Assembly: GCA_000817105.1 (NCBI GenBank)
Contig: JUEP01000010.1
Location: 1 to 64,000, forward strand
From: a marine actinobacterium MedAcidi-G3
Lineage (GTDB): Bacteria; Actinomycetota; Acidimicrobiia; Acidimicrobiales; Poriferisodalaceae
DNA length: 64,000 nucleotides
Direction: 5' to 3'
Under the pieces are notes generated by a model, which saw only the letters and a program-made list of their open reading frames with translations, was not told the DNA's origin and ran no database searches. Below are positions 23,443 to 32,054 of the stretch, in pieces. Position 1 is the first letter of the stretch. Every line of letters begins with the position of its first letter. The position numbers and the translations under genes are program-made.

Positions 23443-24642
23443 GTGTTCCTCTTGAAAACAAAGCTTCAAGAATTTGAAAAGCTTTTAGTTCTTTGCTTTG
23501 CAACATTTTTGGTGATGGCGGGCCAAGGGGTTATCGGGCCAGTTTTACCGCTTTATGCAAAAAATTTCGGGGTAAGTGCAACGGTCGTCGGACTGACACT
23601 GACAGTGTTCGCTTTGGCACGCTTGATCCTGAATGTTCCAGCAGGCATGATCGCCGACCGGTTCGGAAGACGCATTCTTCTAATCGGCGGTCCCATTTTG
23701 ACGTCAATCGGAATGTTCGGCTCAGGTTTCGCGGGTGATATTTGGTCGCTACTCATATGGAGATTTATTGCTGGAGGCGGTTCTGCCTTCTATATGAGCG
23801 GCGCCTTGATCTATTTGATCGATATCGCCCCTTCCGACCGTCGCGCCCGCTACGTAGCAACAAATCAGTGGGCTTTGAGCGTTGGAGTCGCATTAGGTCC
23901 CGGAATTGGTGGGTTAGTCGCTGAGCGTTGGGGACTTGCAGCGCCATTTCACGTCGTTGGGGTAATCGCTTTGGTAGCCGCCACCTACGCAATTTTTCGG
24001 CTTCCCGAAACCAGAAATTCAACAGCCCGAGCATCTGAAAGCAAAAATCCTGTTCGAGATGCAGCACTCATCATCCGAAGCGCTCCGTTTGTCGCAATTG
24101 CTTTCGTCACCGGAACAATCTTTATGACCCGCGCAGGAACACGCGCGACGTTGGTACCTCTTCATGCAGATGACACTTTGGGTTGGGGTCCAGGTGAAAT
24201 CGGTTTAGTTTTTACCGCTACCGGCATAATGACTCTCTTCACCCTTTGGCCCGCTACATGGGCCACGGAGAACATCGGTCGAGCTTCAGTCATCATGTTT
24301 TCAGGGTTGGCAGCGGCATTAGGGACCCTCGTTATTGCTGCGAGTTCAACTCCGCTCTGGTTCGTGATGGGGAATATAATCCTCACGCTCGGCACCGGCA
24401 CTGCTGGACCAGCACCTGCCGCTTTTGTCGCCGACCTTTTCCCTGAAGAGCTGCGTGGCCTCGGCATCGGACTGTACCGGTCTGCCGGCGATGTCGGTTT
24501 TGTTATAGGGCCGCCAGCTTTGGGGTGGTTAAGCGATAACGCTTCAATGTCTGTTGCGTTTCAAACGGCGGGCTGCTTAGTCGGTGTTGCTGGAGCATGC
24601 TTTGTTCTGATTACACGTCGAAGTGAGCGTTGCGCTTCTTAG
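23443..24642 (+). CDS. MFS transporter
   Basis: A 399-residue membrane protein with about 12 spans. The loop 2-3 motif GMIADRFGRRILLIGG (near residues 68-83) is a textbook MFS sequence, and motif C-like GPGIGGLVAERWG occurs near 153-165. It diverges from the amidohydrolase/selenoprotein operon with 75 bases between starts (GTG 23443), so the two transcripts probably share a control region. Substrate unknown; drug- or metabolite-efflux type by general appearance. Confidence 0.87.
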   Translation: MFLLKTKLQEFEKLLVLCFATFLVMAGQGVIGPVLPLYAKNFGVSATVVGLTLTVFALARLILNVPAGMIADRFGRRILLIGGPILTSIGMFGSGFAGDIWSLLIWRFIAGGGSAFYMSGALIYLIDIAPSDRRARYVATNQWALSVGVALGPGIGGLVAERWGLAAPFHVVGVIALVAATYAIFRLPETRNSTARASESKNPVRDAALIIRSAPFVAIAFVTGTIFMTRAGTRATLVPLHADDTLGWGPGEIGLVFTATGIMTLFTLWPATWATENIGRASVIMFSGLAAALGTLVIAASSTPLWFVMGNIILTLGTGTAGPAPAAFVADLFPEELRGLGIGLYRSAGDVGFVIGPPALGWLSDNASMSVAFQTAGCLVGVAGACFVLITRRSERCAS

Positions 24643-24650
24643 CAAATAGA

Positions 24651-25448
24651 TCAGTAAATTTTTGAGGAACCGTCACCGGGTCCCCCATCAATCGCGTTTT
24701 TTAAATCTTGGTAGCTGCCTTTACCTAGGGCAGCAATGTCCCCGCTGATCGTTTGCATCATGAAGCCTTTCTCCCGACGATTTGCGGCCAGGGCACTCGT
24801 TGAGTGAATACCTGCTACCTTGCCCGCTTCGCTGCATCTCTCAACTATGTATTCCAGGACTTCTTTGTATTCGTCGTTATCGTCGCTGTAAGCAGGTCCG
24901 TATCCGTAGCTCAACGACAAGTCGGCGGGTCCAACATATATTGCATCGACCCCTTCCACTTTTAGAATTTCATCCAAATTCTCGACTGCATCTCGGGTTT
25001 CGATCATAGGAATACAGGCGTTGGTCTGATTTGCGGTTGGGTAGTAGTCCTCTCCGGCGTTTGCCGCGCGGCCTCCAATGATGGTGGGGCCGTAACTTCT
25101 TTGACCAAGCGGTGGATATTTTGTCGCTGCGACCGCCCTTTCTGCTTCTGCAACGGAGTTGACCATAGGGATGATTATTCCGCGAGCGCCAGCATCGAGC
25201 ATCCGTCCTATGATTCCGGGCTCGTTCCAGGGAACTCGACATATCGGTGTCCCTTTTCCAGTCAGAGCGACCGCCTGCAACATAACTGCCGCGACTTGGT
25301 AGTCGGCAATGCCGTGCTGCATGTCAACGCACACATAATCAAAGTCGATACGTGCAACTGTTTCCGCGGCGTGAGAGTCAGGAAGGGAAAGCCAACTCCC
25401 GAGTGTTTCAGTATTTGTGGCCCACTTCTCCATTAGTGCATTCGGCAT
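24651..25448 (-). CDS. HpcH/HpaI family aldolase
   Basis: A 265-residue class II pyruvate aldolase of the HpaI (4-hydroxy-2-oxo-heptanedioate aldolase) type. Marks are SLPDSHAAETVARIDFDYVCVDMQHG (near 22-47), with the catalytic His, ICRVPWNEPGIIGRMLDAGARGIIIPMVNS (near 73-102), ACIPMIETRDAVENLDEIL and GVDAIYVGPADLSLSYG (near 169-187), with the metal ligands. Its end abuts the MFS stop (8 bases). It may cleave a 4-hydroxy-2-oxo acid to pyruvate and an aldehyde. Confidence 0.9.
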   Translation of the reverse strand: MPNALMEKWATNTETLGSWLSLPDSHAAETVARIDFDYVCVDMQHGIADYQVAAVMLQAVALTGKGTPICRVPWNEPGIIGRMLDAGARGIIIPMVNSVAEAERAVAATKYPPLGQRSYGPTIIGGRAANAGEDYYPTANQTNACIPMIETRDAVENLDEILKVEGVDAIYVGPADLSLSYGYGPAYSDDNDEYKEVLEYIVERCSEAGKVAGIHSTSALAANRREKGFMMQTISGDIAALGKGSYQDLKNAIDGGPGDGSSKIY

Positions 25449-25617
25449 TTATCAAAACTTTCGTGAACAAGCGCTGATTTCAGACCAGCTCAGATCGGAT
25501 ACTTCATTGTTGTTCAAGCGGACTTCCAAAACCACATTCTTAGGTTCTTTAATTTGCATCGATCCACCAATTAGGTCGCCGTTGTAACTGCCTTTGTGCT
25601 TTCATAACAACCCTGTT

Positions 25618-26448
25618 ATGGCTGTCCTTCTTTCTGTTGTCACCGCATTTCTTTACGGTTCTGGTGATTTCCTGGGCGGAGTAGCGTCACGGCGACATTC
25701 CGCTATTCAGGTCCTAACAACAGTTTCTTTAATCGGTGCTGTACCTCTTTTGTTTGTCGCTCCGTTCGTTGCGGCGAGTCCAAGCACGCCCGATTTGTTT
25801 CTGGGAGCTGCCGCAGGACTTATTGGGATCGCAGGTCTCGGGCTTCTTTATCGAGGGCTTGCCCGTGGTCCAATGTCAATCTTCGCTCCTATCACGGCGA
25901 TCGTTTCAGCTGTTTTTCCAGTTATTTGGGGAGTTTCCCGTGGCGATCAACAGGGTTTAAAGATTTGGTTTGGACTCGCAATCGGCCTGATCGGCATCTT
26001 TGTTCTCAGTTCACAGCCGACTGCGGATGATATTCGGGTTTCCTTTTCAGTAATTTGCGAAGCCTTACTGGCGGGCCTAGCTTTCGGACTCTTTTTCTCT
26101 CTACTAAGTGAAACAAACACTGAGTCGGCTCCTTGGCCCATAGTTGCGGGCCGGTTTTCTGCGTCACTTGTTCTGATATTCGTAGCTTTGGTCCAAAAGA
26201 CACAGCTACGACCCACTCGTGGCTGGTTCTCACTGATCGCGTGTGGGATTTGCGACACCGGCGCAAACGTAGCGTTCTTATTCGCTCTGCGTTATGGACA
26301 GCTGGGTCCAGTCGCTGTGCTGGCAAGCCTCTATCCAGCTGTCACCGTTCTTCTAGCTCGCATTGTTCTAGGCGAACATCTAACAAACAGGCGACTGCTA
26401 GGTCTAGTGCTAGCAATGGCTACTGTGATTCTTGTTGGGTTGAGCTGA
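25618..26448 (+). CDS. EamA/DMT family transporter
   Basis: A 276-residue membrane protein with about 10 hydrophobic helices in two similar halves, the drug/metabolite transporter layout: TAFLYGSGDFLGGVASRR near the start, GPMSIFAPITAIVSAVFPVIWG, and in the second half GQLGPVAVLASLYPAVTVLLARIVLGE. The ATG at 25618 is chosen over a TTG at 25594, which adds only eight polar residues. Its stop TGA is directly followed by the reversed stop of the NIPSNAP gene, with no base between. Confidence 0.83.
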   Translation: MAVLLSVVTAFLYGSGDFLGGVASRRHSAIQVLTTVSLIGAVPLLFVAPFVAASPSTPDLFLGAAAGLIGIAGLGLLYRGLARGPMSIFAPITAIVSAVFPVIWGVSRGDQQGLKIWFGLAIGLIGIFVLSSQPTADDIRVSFSVICEALLAGLAFGLFFSLLSETNTESAPWPIVAGRFSASLVLIFVALVQKTQLRPTRGWFSLIACGICDTGANVAFLFALRYGQLGPVAVLASLYPAVTVLLARIVLGEHLTNRRLLGLVLAMATVILVGLS

Positions 26449-26754
26449 CTAATTCAAAATGTCGTTCAGGATCGCGTTTCTTTGGTTGAGGACCATTGGC
26501 CCAACCTTGGCGACGTATTCGAGCCATGCTGGGTCAGAAAAAAGGGCTGTTCTTTTCTCTGTTCGCTCTTCGAAATTCTCGTAGCGCCACATGTGAATCA
26601 CCTGATTGAGATCTCCTACTTCGCTTAGGTAGTAGCCCACTGGCTCACCCAAGTGACTTTTCTGTATAGCAAAGCCTTCTTCCAGGTAGAGAGCGGCGTA
26701 GGTATTAGCCGTTCCTGTTTTCAATTCGTATGTCCGCATTTCAACGAAACTCAT
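26449..26754 (-). CDS. NIPSNAP family protein
   Basis: A 101-residue ferredoxin-like (dimeric alpha-beta barrel) protein: FVEMRTYELKTGTANTYAALYLEEG at the start and LNQVIHMWRYENFEERTEKRTALFSDPAW in the middle, the standard NIPSNAP pattern. Bacterial members are often next to catabolic genes and their job is unknown. The open frame continues to 26877 into the omega-amidase gene; the ATG at 26754 with a GGGAGA site is the likely start. Confidence 0.83.
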   Translation of the reverse strand: MSFVEMRTYELKTGTANTYAALYLEEGFAIQKSHLGEPVGYYLSEVGDLNQVIHMWRYENFEERTEKRTALFSDPAWLEYVAKVGPMVLNQRNAILNDILN

Positions 26755-26806
26755 TCTTGTCTCCCAGCTCGGTAAATAAATGATTAGCGATAGTGGTCTT
26801 GTTCTT

Positions 26807-27571
26807 TCAGTTCCGTCGATCTTGGAACACAGGGAAAGTAGCTCTGGTCTGTGCAGCCACTTCAGCGTCGACATCACCTAACAGAAGGGTCTCCTCAGAT
26901 GTACCTTTAAAAACGGTTTCGCCCCATGGGTCTATCAGAGCGCTGTCTCCTGCATAGCTAAGCCCGTCTCCGTCGCCCACACGGTTCACACCCAACACAT
27001 AGGCTTGATTTTCAATTGCTCGCGCCTGAAGGAGTGTCTGCCAGTGCATTTTGCGTCCGGCAGGCCAGTTTGCCGGAATGACAAATAAATCAGTGGATTG
27101 AGCTGTTCGCCAAAATTCGTCCGCAAATCTCAGGTCGTAGCAGATAAAGAACGTAGTTCGTGTCCCTTCAATGTCTACTTGAAGGAATTCGGTTCCCGCC
27201 CCGTAGTTTTCTGGCTCTGCAGAAAAGCTGAAGGGGTGGATTTTTTTATAGCGATAAGTTTCTCCGCTCGGTGCGAGTAAATTCAACGTGTTGTAGGCGA
27301 TTCCATCTTCCCAGCGGGTGGGCACCGAACCAGTAATCCAAATTTGATATTCGGTGGCCTGGTCCAAAAGAAATTTGTGGCTGGCACCGTCCAGCGCTTC
27401 GGCACACTTTGCTGAATTCATAGTGAAGCCAGTCGAAAACATCTCACTGAGCACCACGAGTTGAGCCCCATTATCTGCTGCGTCTTTAATTTGAGGCCTC
27501 AGCTTCTGGAAGTTTGTCTCTGGGTCTTCCCACACAATGTCATGTTGTACCGCTGCCACCCGAAGACTCAT
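26807..27571 (-). CDS. Nitrilase-superfamily omega-amidase
   Basis: A 254-residue carbon-nitrogen hydrolase. The catalytic triad of the superfamily is visible: E43 (VVLSEMFSTGF), K110 (YRYKKIHPF) and C144 (FFICYDLRF). The TGF after the Glu and the SFSAEPENYGAG stretch are typical of omega-amidase (YafV/NIT2), which hydrolyses 2-oxoglutaramate or 2-oxosuccinamate. It overlaps the upstream aminotransferase gene by four bases, the pairing expected for a glutamine transaminase/omega-amidase route. Confidence 0.87.
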   Translation of the reverse strand: MSLRVAAVQHDIVWEDPETNFQKLRPQIKDAADNGAQLVVLSEMFSTGFTMNSAKCAEALDGASHKFLLDQATEYQIWITGSVPTRWEDGIAYNTLNLLAPSGETYRYKKIHPFSFSAEPENYGAGTEFLQVDIEGTRTTFFICYDLRFADEFWRTAQSTDLFVIPANWPAGRKMHWQTLLQARAIENQAYVLGVNRVGDGDGLSYAGDSALIDPWGETVFKGTSEETLLLGDVDAEVAAQTRATFPVFQDRRN

Positions 27572-28743
27572 GTCAGGCTCTGTAATCTGTGCACTGCTTC
27601 GCCTAGAACGTCGAGGCTTTTACAAAACGTAAATCGGATAAGGTGCTGACCCTCTTCTTGATTGTCGTAGAAAACGACATTAGGTACAGCAACGACACCA
27701 ACTTTTTCTGGAAGTTGCCAACACAATTCGAGACCATCTGAATATCCAACGGATCTGGCGTCGGCGGTAACAAAATAGGTTCCTTGAGATTCGAAGATTT
27801 CAAATCCCGCAGAACGCAAGCCAGCAGACAGAAAGTCACGCTTTTCTTTCATATCTGATAACAAATTTTTGTAGTAGTCATCCCCAAGGGCCAAGCCCAC
27901 AGCTATGGCGTATTGAAATGGTCCGCCGCTCACATAAGTCAAAAACTGTTTCGCTATTCGTACAGCGCTCGTCAACTCGGGGCTTGAGCAGACCCAGCCA
28001 ACTTTCCAACCAGTGAAGGCAAAAGTCTTTCCTCCCGACGAGATAGCGATCGTCCGTTCACGCATTCCTGGAAATGAGGCAATCGGAATGTGCTCGCCTT
28101 CGAAAACTAGATGCTCATACACCTCATCGGTGACAACAAGAAGATCACGCTCTACCGCGACCTTCGCAATGAATTCGAGCTCCTCGCGGGAAAAGACTTT
28201 CCCTGTTGGGTTGTGCGGCGAGTTCAATAAAATAAGTCTGGTCTTGGGCGATAACGCCGCTAAGAACTCAGACTCTTCGAAGGCGTAATGAGGTGGTCGA
28301 AGAGTGACTACCTTCTTGGTAGCGCCAGCCATGGCGATATTTGCGCCGTATATGTCGTACCAGGGTTCGAATGTGACTACTTCGTCTCCCGTTTCGCATA
28401 GAGCAAGCACGGCTGCAGCCAAGGCTTCTGAGGCTCCTGCAGTAACCAGGATTTCTGAGTCCGGGTCGTAGGAAAGTCCATAAAAGCGTTGTTGATGGTC
28501 GCTAATCGCTTGACGCAGTTCTGGGACCCCGATACCCGGCGGGTATTGGTTACCTAAACCGTTTTGTATGGCAGAGGTTGCGGCTTCGATCACTTCGCTT
28601 GGTCCATCTTTGTCAGGGAATCCTTGCCCCAAATTCACTGAATCGGTCTTCACCGCCAATGCGGACATCTCGGCGAAAATCGTTGCGCCGAAACCTTGCA
28701 GTCTGGCGTTCAAAAATGGTTGACGTAAACTCACATCTGACAC
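27568..28743 (-). CDS. Class I/II aminotransferase (methionine/glutamine transaminase type)
   Basis: A 391-residue PLP enzyme of fold type I. Seen are NLGQGFPDKDGP (substrate loop, near 37-48), SPHNPTGKVFS (near 175-185), TDEVYEHLVF (PLP-ring Asp, near 205-214) and SSGGKTFAFTGWKVGW with the PLP Lys at K239. This set matches the YbdL/KAT (kynurenine or glutamine transaminase K) group, which uses methionine, glutamine or aromatic amino acids. ATGA overlap with the omega-amidase gene supports a joint role in methionine salvage or glutamine-driven transamination. Confidence 0.9.
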   Translation of the reverse strand: MSDVSLRQPFLNARLQGFGATIFAEMSALAVKTDSVNLGQGFPDKDGPSEVIEAATSAIQNGLGNQYPPGIGVPELRQAISDHQQRFYGLSYDPDSEILVTAGASEALAAAVLALCETGDEVVTFEPWYDIYGANIAMAGATKKVVTLRPPHYAFEESEFLAALSPKTRLILLNSPHNPTGKVFSREELEFIAKVAVERDLLVVTDEVYEHLVFEGEHIPIASFPGMRERTIAISSGGKTFAFTGWKVGWVCSSPELTSAVRIAKQFLTYVSGGPFQYAIAVGLALGDDYYKNLLSDMKEKRDFLSAGLRSAGFEIFESQGTYFVTADARSVGYSDGLELCWQLPEKVGVVAVPNVVFYDNQEEGQHLIRFTFCKSLDVLGEAVHRLQSLT

Positions 28744-28807
28744 GTTAGGACCTCAACACTCGTTGCTTCTCGTAATCTTGGAACTGACTTAAGCGAAACA
28801 CTCAACA

Positions 28808-30031
28808 ATGCGATTGAATATGGCTATGACTGCCTCGCGATCTAACGACCATGTTCCAACCCGATACGACACTGAGAATGTCGATCTAGCGTCTGTTGAC
28901 GGGGTTCTTTCTACAACCAGGTCAGTGAGGCTTCGTCTTGATCTAGACCGCCCTGTTCCCAACGAACTTATTCTCGATTGCATAGATATAGCTGAACAAG
29001 GTCCAGGTGGTGGTAATCAATCAAGTCGTAGGTGGCTTATTGTTCGTGATCCAGACCAAAAGAAGCGGTTGTCGGACTTGTATTGGGAAAGTGCTGGGAA
29101 GTGGATGGTCTCTGCAAGAGACAAACTGACCGGAACCGAACACCGCAATACAAATGTGATGCGTTCAGCCGCTCATCTGGCGGAAAATCTCGACCGTGTC
29201 CCCGCTTTAATTATTCCATGCATATGGGGAGTTCATGATGACAGCAAAAAACCGGGGCTATTCGACTCAGTGGTTCAGTCAGCATGGAGTTTTTGTCTAG
29301 CAGCTCGAGCTCGAGGCCTGGCCACTGCATGGACTACGGCGATTTTGAACAATGATGCAGAAATTCGAGAGGTTCTTGGAATTCCTGATGGTGTAACTCC
29401 TATTGCATTGCTACCTGTCGCGTTCAGCATCGGTGGTGACTTCGCATCGATACCAAGACGTTCCGCAGAAGAAGTTACGTACTTCGACAACTGGGGTCAC
29501 ACTTGGGAACAACGCGATGACCAGATGGACCCGGTCATAGGCGAAGGTCCAGGAGTTACGGTCGAATTAGATATTGATGCTTCGCCGGCAAAGGTTTGGT
29601 CTTTAATAAGTGACATAAACGTAGGGGCTCGATTTTCTGAGGAGTTTCAAGGCGCGACTTGGATAGAGCCTTCGGCTGGCCCTGATCTCGGAGCCCAATT
29701 CATTGGCACCAATAAACATCCGAAAATTGGTGAATGGCAGACCACATCTACCATCACTGAGCTCAAAGAGAACGAGTTATTCGGTTGGGCTGTAGGTGAT
29801 GAAGAAGAGAATGCGGCGGCCCGTTGGCGTTGGGAAATAGATGAATTGCACGGGCAACGTTGTCGACTCCGCCACACCGTGCGCCTCGGCCCGGGACCAT
29901 CTGGTTTGACTCCCGCTATTGAAGCAATGCCTGATAAGGAAGCGCTGATCATTGCCCGGCGCCAGCAAGAACATCTAGCAAATATGAGGCATTGCGTTCA
30001 AGGCGTTAAGGCACTCGCAGAAAATCTGTGA
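28808..30031 (+). CDS. Nitroreductase-SRPBCC fusion protein
   Basis: A 407-residue protein with two domains. Residues about 30-235 are a nitroreductase-like flavoprotein: STTRSVRLRLDLDRPVPNELILDCIDIAEQGPGGGNQSSRRWLIVRD (FMN phosphate Arg residues and the Pro-Asn/Gly-Asn-Gln site), then ARARGLATAWTTAIL and IREVLGIPDGVTPIALLPVAF. Residues about 255-400 are an SRPBCC (START-like) ligand-binding domain: VTVELDIDASPAKVWSLISDINVGARFSEEFQGATW. The second domain could hold or deliver a hydrophobic substrate. The next gene starts inside its stop (GTGA). Function unknown. Confidence 0.82.
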   Translation: MRLNMAMTASRSNDHVPTRYDTENVDLASVDGVLSTTRSVRLRLDLDRPVPNELILDCIDIAEQGPGGGNQSSRRWLIVRDPDQKKRLSDLYWESAGKWMVSARDKLTGTEHRNTNVMRSAAHLAENLDRVPALIIPCIWGVHDDSKKPGLFDSVVQSAWSFCLAARARGLATAWTTAILNNDAEIREVLGIPDGVTPIALLPVAFSIGGDFASIPRRSAEEVTYFDNWGHTWEQRDDQMDPVIGEGPGVTVELDIDASPAKVWSLISDINVGARFSEEFQGATWIEPSAGPDLGAQFIGTNKHPKIGEWQTTSTITELKENELFGWAVGDEEENAAARWRWEIDELHGQRCRLRHTVRLGPGPSGLTPAIEAMPDKEALIIARRQQEHLANMRHCVQGVKALAENL

Positions 30032-30924
30032 CAGGTCGATGGGCGCCAAGCCCAACCGGCGAATTTCATTTGGGAAATCTTCGTACCGCGCTTTTAGCGT
30101 GGCTATTCGCGCGATCTGCGAACACAGAATTAGTTTGGAGGTTCGAAGATCTCGATGGAGCAGTCAGAAACGATTTTTACGACCTTCAACTTAGAGATTT
30201 CAGGCGTATTGGCCTTACCTGGGACGGCCAGGTTTTCCGCCAAAGTGAGCGGTTGAATCTGTACCGAGAGGCTATTGAGGACCTCAAAAGGCAAGGCTTG
30301 ACCTACAGGTGTTGGTGCACTCGACGTGAAATTCGTGAAGCTACTGTTGCGCCACACTCTCATCTACCTGAAGGCGCGTACCCCGGCATATGTCGCCGCC
30401 TAACGGCAAAAGCGATCTCAGAAAACGAGCGGTCAGGGCGAAATCCTGCTCTGCGGCTTATGTCTGAAGGTCAATTGATCCAGATCGAAGATCATCAGTT
30501 GGGAGATTTCGAGGGAGCCGTCGATGACTTTGTTTTGTGTCGTGGTGACCTGACACCCTCTTACAACTTGGCTGCAGTCATCGACGATCACGATATGGGC
30601 ATCACGCAGGTGGTGCGTGGAGACGATTTACTTCCGTCAACACCGCGCCAAGTTCATTTGTTTAATCTATTTGGCACCCAACCTCCCCGTTATGCCCATG
30701 TTCCTCTTGTCCTGTCTGAATCCGGGAATCGGTTAGCTAAACGAGATGGCGCAGTTACTATCGACGACCGAGTGGCACTCGGAGAGTCCGAGTTAGATAT
30801 TTTGAATCATTTACTTTCAAGTCTCGGATTACCCAAGGTCGGATCTTTTGATGAGCTAAATCGGGTCGCTCATGATTTCCAGCCCTCTGCTTTGCCAACC
30901 TCACCTTGGGTATTCGACCTTTGA
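30028..30924 (+). CDS. gluQ: Glutamyl-Q tRNA(Asp) synthetase
   Basis: A 298-residue truncated glutamyl-tRNA synthetase paralog that attaches glutamate to queuosine in tRNA(Asp). It has GRWAPSPTGEFHLGNLRTALLAW (class I HIGH motif as HLGN, near residue 14), a zinc site in YRCWCTRREI and YPGICRR, and the KMSK-like loop LAKRDGA near 245. The anticodon-binding domain of full GluRS is absent, as usual for GluQ. It starts at GTG 30028, overlapping the fusion gene. Presence of queF at 59.2 kb supports queuosine metabolism in this organism. Confidence 0.92.
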   Translation: MTGRWAPSPTGEFHLGNLRTALLAWLFARSANTELVWRFEDLDGAVRNDFYDLQLRDFRRIGLTWDGQVFRQSERLNLYREAIEDLKRQGLTYRCWCTRREIREATVAPHSHLPEGAYPGICRRLTAKAISENERSGRNPALRLMSEGQLIQIEDHQLGDFEGAVDDFVLCRGDLTPSYNLAAVIDDHDMGITQVVRGDDLLPSTPRQVHLFNLFGTQPPRYAHVPLVLSESGNRLAKRDGAVTIDDRVALGESELDILNHLLSSLGLPKVGSFDELNRVAHDFQPSALPTSPWVFDL

Positions 30925-30937
30925 ACGAACAGTTGTC

Positions 30938-32017
30938 TTAACGCCAAGGCTCGACAATAATTTTTGCGTGAGCTTCTGGATCACCTAGGTCATTGAACGC
31001 CTCACCTACTTCACTTAAACCGACTTGCCCTGTAATCAGCTGCTCGACAGCAAGCTCGCCTTCGCTAATCGCTCTCAAAGTGTCCGCAAATTCTTTCGCC
31101 GTATATCCCAAAACAAATTGAATGTTGAGTTCTTTCCCAATACCGGTCAACGGTCGAAAACTATCTTGCTCCATGCAGACACCCACCACAACGATTCGGG
31201 TGTCTTTCACAGCACCATGAATGATCTGGTCGATTACCCCTGGCACACCTACACACTCAAATATAAGACCGGGCTTGGGGGTGACATCATTGACGCGGAT
31301 TTTTGAGTCGTCGACACCGACTCCTTCAGATCGGGCCGTCTGCCGCCAACTTTCGTATGGAGACAGCACAGCTGGGTCAACGACTTCATCTGCACCCATT
31401 TGCTCCGCCAGCTGACGGCGCCGGGGCGAGAAGTCCGCCCCTATCACTGGGCCTAACCCTTTTTGCTTCAACGCTCCGATGACTGCAAGACCTACAGGCC
31501 CGCATCCAATCACTAGACAAACATCGTCAGTAGTAGCGCCAGATTTCTCTACAGCGTGTCTTCCCACAGCCATTGGCTCAGTGAGCGCAGCCTCTTGTGG
31601 CGACAAGCCGTTGGTTACCGGTAATAGGAGTCTCGAGGAGAGCAACATTTTCTCTGCATATCCGCCCGGGAACTCGTTCGAATAACCGAGGAGGTGGGTC
31701 CCATCGGAACGAATAAGGACGGGCATAGAGCACACAACGTCACCTATTTGGAAATGATCAGGGACGTTTTGTCCTAGTTCAACAATCTCCGCACAGAATT
31801 CGTGACCCATAATCAAATCTCGATCAGCGTCATAGACAAGAGGCCCGCCAGTTTCTTTTTGACTCGCCACCATTTCATGTCCATGCCGAAGCGCATGCAG
31901 ATCGCTTCCGCAGATCCCACACGCCAAAGTTTTGACTAGAACCTCACCGGACAAAGGAGTTAGGTCCGTTGTGATATCGACAACAATATTTCCGTGTCGG
32001 GTGAATGCTGCTCTCAT
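30938..32017 (-). CDS. Zinc-type alcohol dehydrogenase family protein
   Basis: A 359-residue medium-chain dehydrogenase. The catalytic zinc region is LACGICGSDLHALRHG (near 32-47) with GHEFCAE downstream, and the Rossmann loop is VCLVIGCGPVGLAVIGAL. The four-Cys structural zinc lobe is missing: between GDVVCSMPVLI and the next strand there is no Cys cluster. The open frame extends to 32131 but the ATG at 32017, with GGAAAG upstream, gives the family N-terminus and avoids overlap with the carboxyltransferase gene. Substrate unknown. Confidence 0.86.
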   Translation of the reverse strand: MRAAFTRHGNIVVDITTDLTPLSGEVLVKTLACGICGSDLHALRHGHEMVASQKETGGPLVYDADRDLIMGHEFCAEIVELGQNVPDHFQIGDVVCSMPVLIRSDGTHLLGYSNEFPGGYAEKMLLSSRLLLPVTNGLSPQEAALTEPMAVGRHAVEKSGATTDDVCLVIGCGPVGLAVIGALKQKGLGPVIGADFSPRRRQLAEQMGADEVVDPAVLSPYESWRQTARSEGVGVDDSKIRVNDVTPKPGLIFECVGVPGVIDQIIHGAVKDTRIVVVGVCMEQDSFRPLTGIGKELNIQFVLGYTAKEFADTLRAISEGELAVEQLITGQVGLSEVGEAFNDLGDPEAHAKIIVEPWR

Positions 32018-32054
32018 CTTTCCGCTTTCGAATCTGCTGTCCGCTGTTTTGTTT

